Assembly (NCBI GenBank): GCA_018654745.1
Contig: JABILA010000085.1
Span: 1-64,000 of the forward strand
DNA length: 64,000 bases
Direction: 5' to 3'
Source of the DNA: Alphaproteobacteria bacterium
Lineage (GTDB): Bacteria > Pseudomonadota > Alphaproteobacteria > UBA2966
Position 1 is the first letter of the stretch; every line of letters begins with the position of its first letter. The notes beneath the pieces are model-generated. The model had not been told where the DNA came from. It did not search any database and worked only from the letters and a program-made list of their open reading frames with translations. Both the position numbers and the translations under genes were made by a program. Below are positions 61,324 to 64,000 of the stretch, one piece after another.

Positions 61324-62970
61324 TCAGAAATTACCGCAAACGGTGTCCAGCAACGCCCGACAATCTTCCGGAAAACCATCGCCACGCCAGGCAACCATCA
61401 AATCCGGTCGGATCAACGCGTAATTGCTGCCATAGACCGCTGCGGCTGCCTCTTCCCTGACAAGGACAGTTTTCATGGGCATGGCTTTGTCACGGGCGGC
61501 TTCCTGAACCGCTGCCAATGCTGCCTCATCTTCAGCGGCAGCAAAAACCAGCAAGGTAAATCCTGCGCCAAAATGATCAAGGATTGAGCTGCCATCATCC
61601 AGCCACAGATGTGGTGCGCGATGACCGGGGCGGGCGGTCGGGACATAGTTCCGTGGATGATCTTCCGGCTCAGGCGATCCATCAGAAATCACAATCCCTG
61701 AATTATTGTATCGATAACCCAGCAAGGTACCCGACGAGACGATCAGCTTTTCCTGGCTTTCGATCAAACCTTTCAGACGACTGCGAACTTCTTCACCCTC
61801 CGGGCCGTTGTCGTCCAGGGCGTCCCCTTCCTGCATTACCGAAAACAACCGGTCGAAACAGTCAGCGGCTTCGGACGTATTGCGAACACCAATGGGCTGA
61901 CGTTCAGTCTCATAACTTTCCAGCAATCCCGGACCACCCCAGCCTTCGAGATTGGCCTGCAGTTTCCAGGCAAGATCGATGGCATCCGATACGCCGGTAT
62001 TCATGCCAAACCCGCCAGTCGGGGTAAACAGATGTGCAGCATCACCGGCCAGAAAGACCCGGCCCTTCCGATATTGTTCCGCCACCAAGGCATGTGCTGT
62101 CCAGGGCTGGGTTGAGATTACTTCAACCGGTGTTTCCTGGCCGACAAGGCCATGGATCGCGGCCACCGGGTCCACATCCTGCCAGTCTTCGCCATCATTC
62201 AGAATGACGTGATAGGTAAATGTTGTGCCACCATCCCAGTTCAGCAAGAACCCGCGATGATCCTTATGGAGTGGAAAGAAGATGTTGGCGTGGCCAAAAT
62301 CGTGACACTGCATCAATTCAGGGGCCCGAAAGTAAAACGACACGAAGGCTGCCAGGTCTGAGCGACCTTTCAGGCCGATGCCGAGGTCTCGCCGAACCAT
62401 GGAACGACCACCATCGCAGCCCACGAGATAGTCACACAGAACCTGTTCGTCCTGATCAGATCCGGTTTGCCCAATCCGGCATAAAACGCCATCCTCTGTT
62501 TCTTCGAATGATCGCAGCTCCCAGCCAAAGCGGAAATCCAGACTGTCCTGCCCTTGCACATAGTCCAGCAACACCTTTTCAACTTCGTGCTGGCCTGTGA
62601 TGGTCTTCAGGTAAGGCGACCAGCTGTGTTCGCTGGCGGCATATCCGCCCTTGGCCGCCAGTTTGTTCAATTCACGAAAGGGTGGCAGATTGATGCCGTG
62701 CAGCATCCGCCCGGCCAACGAAGAGACATAAAAATAGTTGGCTGGCAAATCAGGCGGCACACCGGCATCCGATATGGCTTCATCGATACCCCAGCGGCGA
62801 TAATATTCCATCGTCCTGTTGGCCACGGCATTGGCACGGGGGTGCATGTTCAGGCCGTCCATTTTTTCCAGGACAAGACAATCAACATTGCGCCAGCCAA
62901 GTTCGGCTGCGAGGGAAAGTCCGACGGAGCCGCCACCGGAAATCAGGATCGGGATTTTTCTCACACTCAA
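61324..62970 (-). CDS. FAD-dependent aromatic monooxygenase
   Basis: A 548-residue class A flavoprotein hydroxylase of the PheA/TfdB type. The FAD motif is ISGGGSVGLSL (9-19), the DG motif is GCDGGRSMVR (about 188-197) and the GD motif FLAGDAAHLFTPTGG follows near residue 318. The C-terminal 150 residues match the thioredoxin-like domain of this family (phenol or 2,4-dichlorophenol hydroxylases, and related polyketide hydroxylases). It would hydroxylate an aromatic ring with NAD(P)H and oxygen. Start is a TTG with GAGGA seven bases upstream. The NicX-like ring-cleavage gene upstream (51 bases) is on the same strand, so the two form a catabolic pair. Confidence 0.9.
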   Translation of the reverse strand: MSVRKIPILISGGGSVGLSLAAELGWRNVDCLVLEKMDGLNMHPRANAVANRTMEYYRRWGIDEAISDAGVPPDLPANYFYVSSLAGRMLHGINLPPFRELNKLAAKGGYAASEHSWSPYLKTITGQHEVEKVLLDYVQGQDSLDFRFGWELRSFEETEDGVLCRIGQTGSDQDEQVLCDYLVGCDGGRSMVRRDLGIGLKGRSDLAAFVSFYFRAPELMQCHDFGHANIFFPLHKDHRGFLLNWDGGTTFTYHVILNDGEDWQDVDPVAAIHGLVGQETPVEVISTQPWTAHALVAEQYRKGRVFLAGDAAHLFTPTGGFGMNTGVSDAIDLAWKLQANLEGWGGPGLLESYETERQPIGVRNTSEAADCFDRLFSVMQEGDALDDNGPEGEEVRSRLKGLIESQEKLIVSSGTLLGYRYNNSGIVISDGSPEPEDHPRNYVPTARPGHRAPHLWLDDGSSILDHFGAGFTLLVFAAAEDEAALAAVQEAARDKAMPMKTVLVREEAAAAVYGSNYALIRPDLMVAWRGDGFPEDCRALLDTVCGNF

Positions 62971-63021
62971 GATAACGTCCTCAATTATTGAACTGATAGC
63001 CGGAAAAAAATATTGTTCCTG

Positions 63022-64000
63022 TCAGCCAACCAGTTCGCCCTTTTCAACAACTGTCTGACCATCCAGCGAGACAGTGCAGTTCCGCATGGGATAGTCAAAA
63101 TGACAGGCCGTATAGCGATCAGCAAAATCATTTGCACCGGTTGAAAACAGGAAACTGCCTTCCAGGGCACGCAGTTCGGTGCCGTTGGTCTGGTCCTTGT
63201 CATACATCACCAGCGAATCCCACCGGGCACCCGGGTTCAAGCCCCAGCCTACGTGCGACACCGTATAAGCCAGTGGATCGTTCCAGCCAGCGTAATAGGA
63301 GCGCAGCAATTCTGCATCCAGACCAGTGCCTTCAATGGCGGTCACATAGTCTTTTTCAATGTGAAACGTAACTGGGGATTCGACATAGCGCTTGAAGGTC
63401 AGATTGACATCGCCAACGTCCAGGACGACTTTCCCGTTGACGCTGTTTTCAAGGGGGAAACACAGGCATAAACCCGCTGGCCAGTAGGCCACCTTGTCTT
63501 CAGGGCCCAGAAACCCGGCCCCGCCCCGCGTTGGCGCATCCGCCACATTGACCTGCAAATCTGTACCGGCATCAGATGTTACCTGCATAGTCGAGGCACC
63601 GGATAACATGGCCAGGGCCTGATCGACTTTCGGCTGAAGTCCGGGATCCGGCATGCAGCGTTCAAGAATTTCTGGATGTTCATTGGAAATCATGAAGACC
63701 CGCGTTCCGGCCTGTAACAGCACGTCCCGCTCCTTCGCATGCAGCAGACCTTCCACGGTACAGTCCACAACCAGCGAACACCCCCCAAGGCCCGAAAGAA
63801 GATCGTCATATCCTTCGAAGGCAGTTGTGGAACCGGTGGAACGAACCGGGACCGGTTCTTTCAGGGGCGGTGTCGGCACCTGAATCCTAACCACCCGGGC
63901 CCCGCGTCGCTGCAGACCACGGTCTGCCAGTTCGACCAGAACAGGCCGTGACAGGCTTTCCGACAATATGCCCACAAGGTCACCGCTTGCGACCCCGCTC
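63022..64000 (-). CDS. NicX-like ring-cleavage enzyme (2,5-dihydroxypyridine dioxygenase family), cut by window edge
   Basis: At least 326 residues, open to the right window edge, so the N-terminus is missing; a GTG at 63975 is not trusted as the true start. The protein resembles 2,5-dihydroxypyridine 5,6-dioxygenase (NicX), an iron enzyme with a fold related to M29 aminopeptidases. The likely metal residues are the His in VSHVGWGL and the His-x-Asp in ACHFDYPMRNC, and the GWGLNPGARWDSLVMYD segment is typical. It opens the ring of dihydroxypyridine in nicotinate catabolism. Together with the monooxygenase it suggests degradation of an N-heterocycle or related aromatic acid, though the substrate may differ. 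Confidence 0.82.
   Translation of the reverse strand, partial: SGVASGDLVGILSESLSRPVLVELADRGLQRRGARVVRIQVPTPPLKEPVPVRSTGSTTAFEGYDDLLSGLGGCSLVVDCTVEGLLHAKERDVLLQAGTRVFMISNEHPEILERCMPDPGLQPKVDQALAMLSGASTMQVTSDAGTDLQVNVADAPTRGGAGFLGPEDKVAYWPAGLCLCFPLENSVNGKVVLDVGDVNLTFKRYVESPVTFHIEKDYVTAIEGTGLDAELLRSYYAGWNDPLAYTVSHVGWGLNPGARWDSLVMYDKDQTNGTELRALEGSFLFSTGANDFADRYTACHFDYPMRNCTVSLDGQTVVEKGELVG

Overview
The window is chromosomal DNA from a Gram-negative alphaproteobacterium, probably a marine or soil heterotroph of the Rhodospirillales/Sneathiellales type. This placement is inferred. It rests on the DUF2849-cysI-DUF934-cysH-cysD-cysNC order, outer-membrane and periplasmic proteins (porin, OmpA lipoprotein, many binding proteins), a REP-like composite palindrome of the kind common in alphaproteobacteria, and the large number of hybrid histidine kinases. 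No rRNA, tRNA, CRISPR array or insertion sequence was seen.

Layout. 1-2050: AT-rich, gene-poor end of a probable integrated element, with a tyrosine recombinase, a 9-bp tandem repeat and a pair of repeats at the integrase start. 2258-9341: membrane histidine kinase, two hydrolase-type enzymes (one behind a MerR/LiuR-like palindrome), a CHASE hybrid kinase and a VCBS-repeat lipoprotein-like secreted protein. 9472-18678: an acidic Pro-rich protein coupled to a DAO oxidoreductase, two CheY-like regulators around a NIPSNAP protein, a hybrid kinase ending in an Hpt domain, a periplasmic binding protein, an unknown Cys-motif protein and an HpcH/HpaI aldolase. 18921-24833: assimilatory sulfate reduction operon. 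24934-33722: PH-domain membrane protein, zinc-ribbon/cyclase/AAA/TPR giant protein, subtilase, PAS kinase, porin. 33975-39146: partner-switching cluster (STAS, MBL hydrolase, CHASE2-PP2C phosphatase, FecR, OmpA lipoprotein, RsbW-like kinase). 39268-48641: AcuI-type reductase, then a minus-strand operon of Dpp-type ABC transporter, M19 dipeptidase and the AtuA pair. 48825-54926: NTF2-like protein, alpha/beta hydrolase, and a Liv-type branched-chain ABC operon. 55205-64000: polytopic membrane protein, a second hybrid kinase-Hpt/response-regulator pair, then an aromatic monooxygenase and a NicX-like ring-cleavage enzyme cut by the window end.

How the parts work together. Sulfate is activated by CysD/CysNC, reduced by an APS-type CysH (four Fe-S cysteines present) and then by CysI. 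Both ABC operons place the binding-protein gene first, then a hairpin, then the transporter core, which fits higher expression of the binding protein. The Dpp operon leads into a dipeptidase and AtuA proteins, suggesting import followed by hydrolysis and CoA-type catabolism. Signalling dominates the rest. Two kinase-Hpt genes each lead into a receiver gene, and the STAS/PP2C/RsbW set looks like a partner-switch whose sigma factor or other target is not in the window. The best candidates for something undescribed are this partner-switch cluster with an MBL hydrolase embedded in it and a convergent FecR-OmpA pair, and the hairpin that covers the ribosome-binding site of the PH-domain gene.
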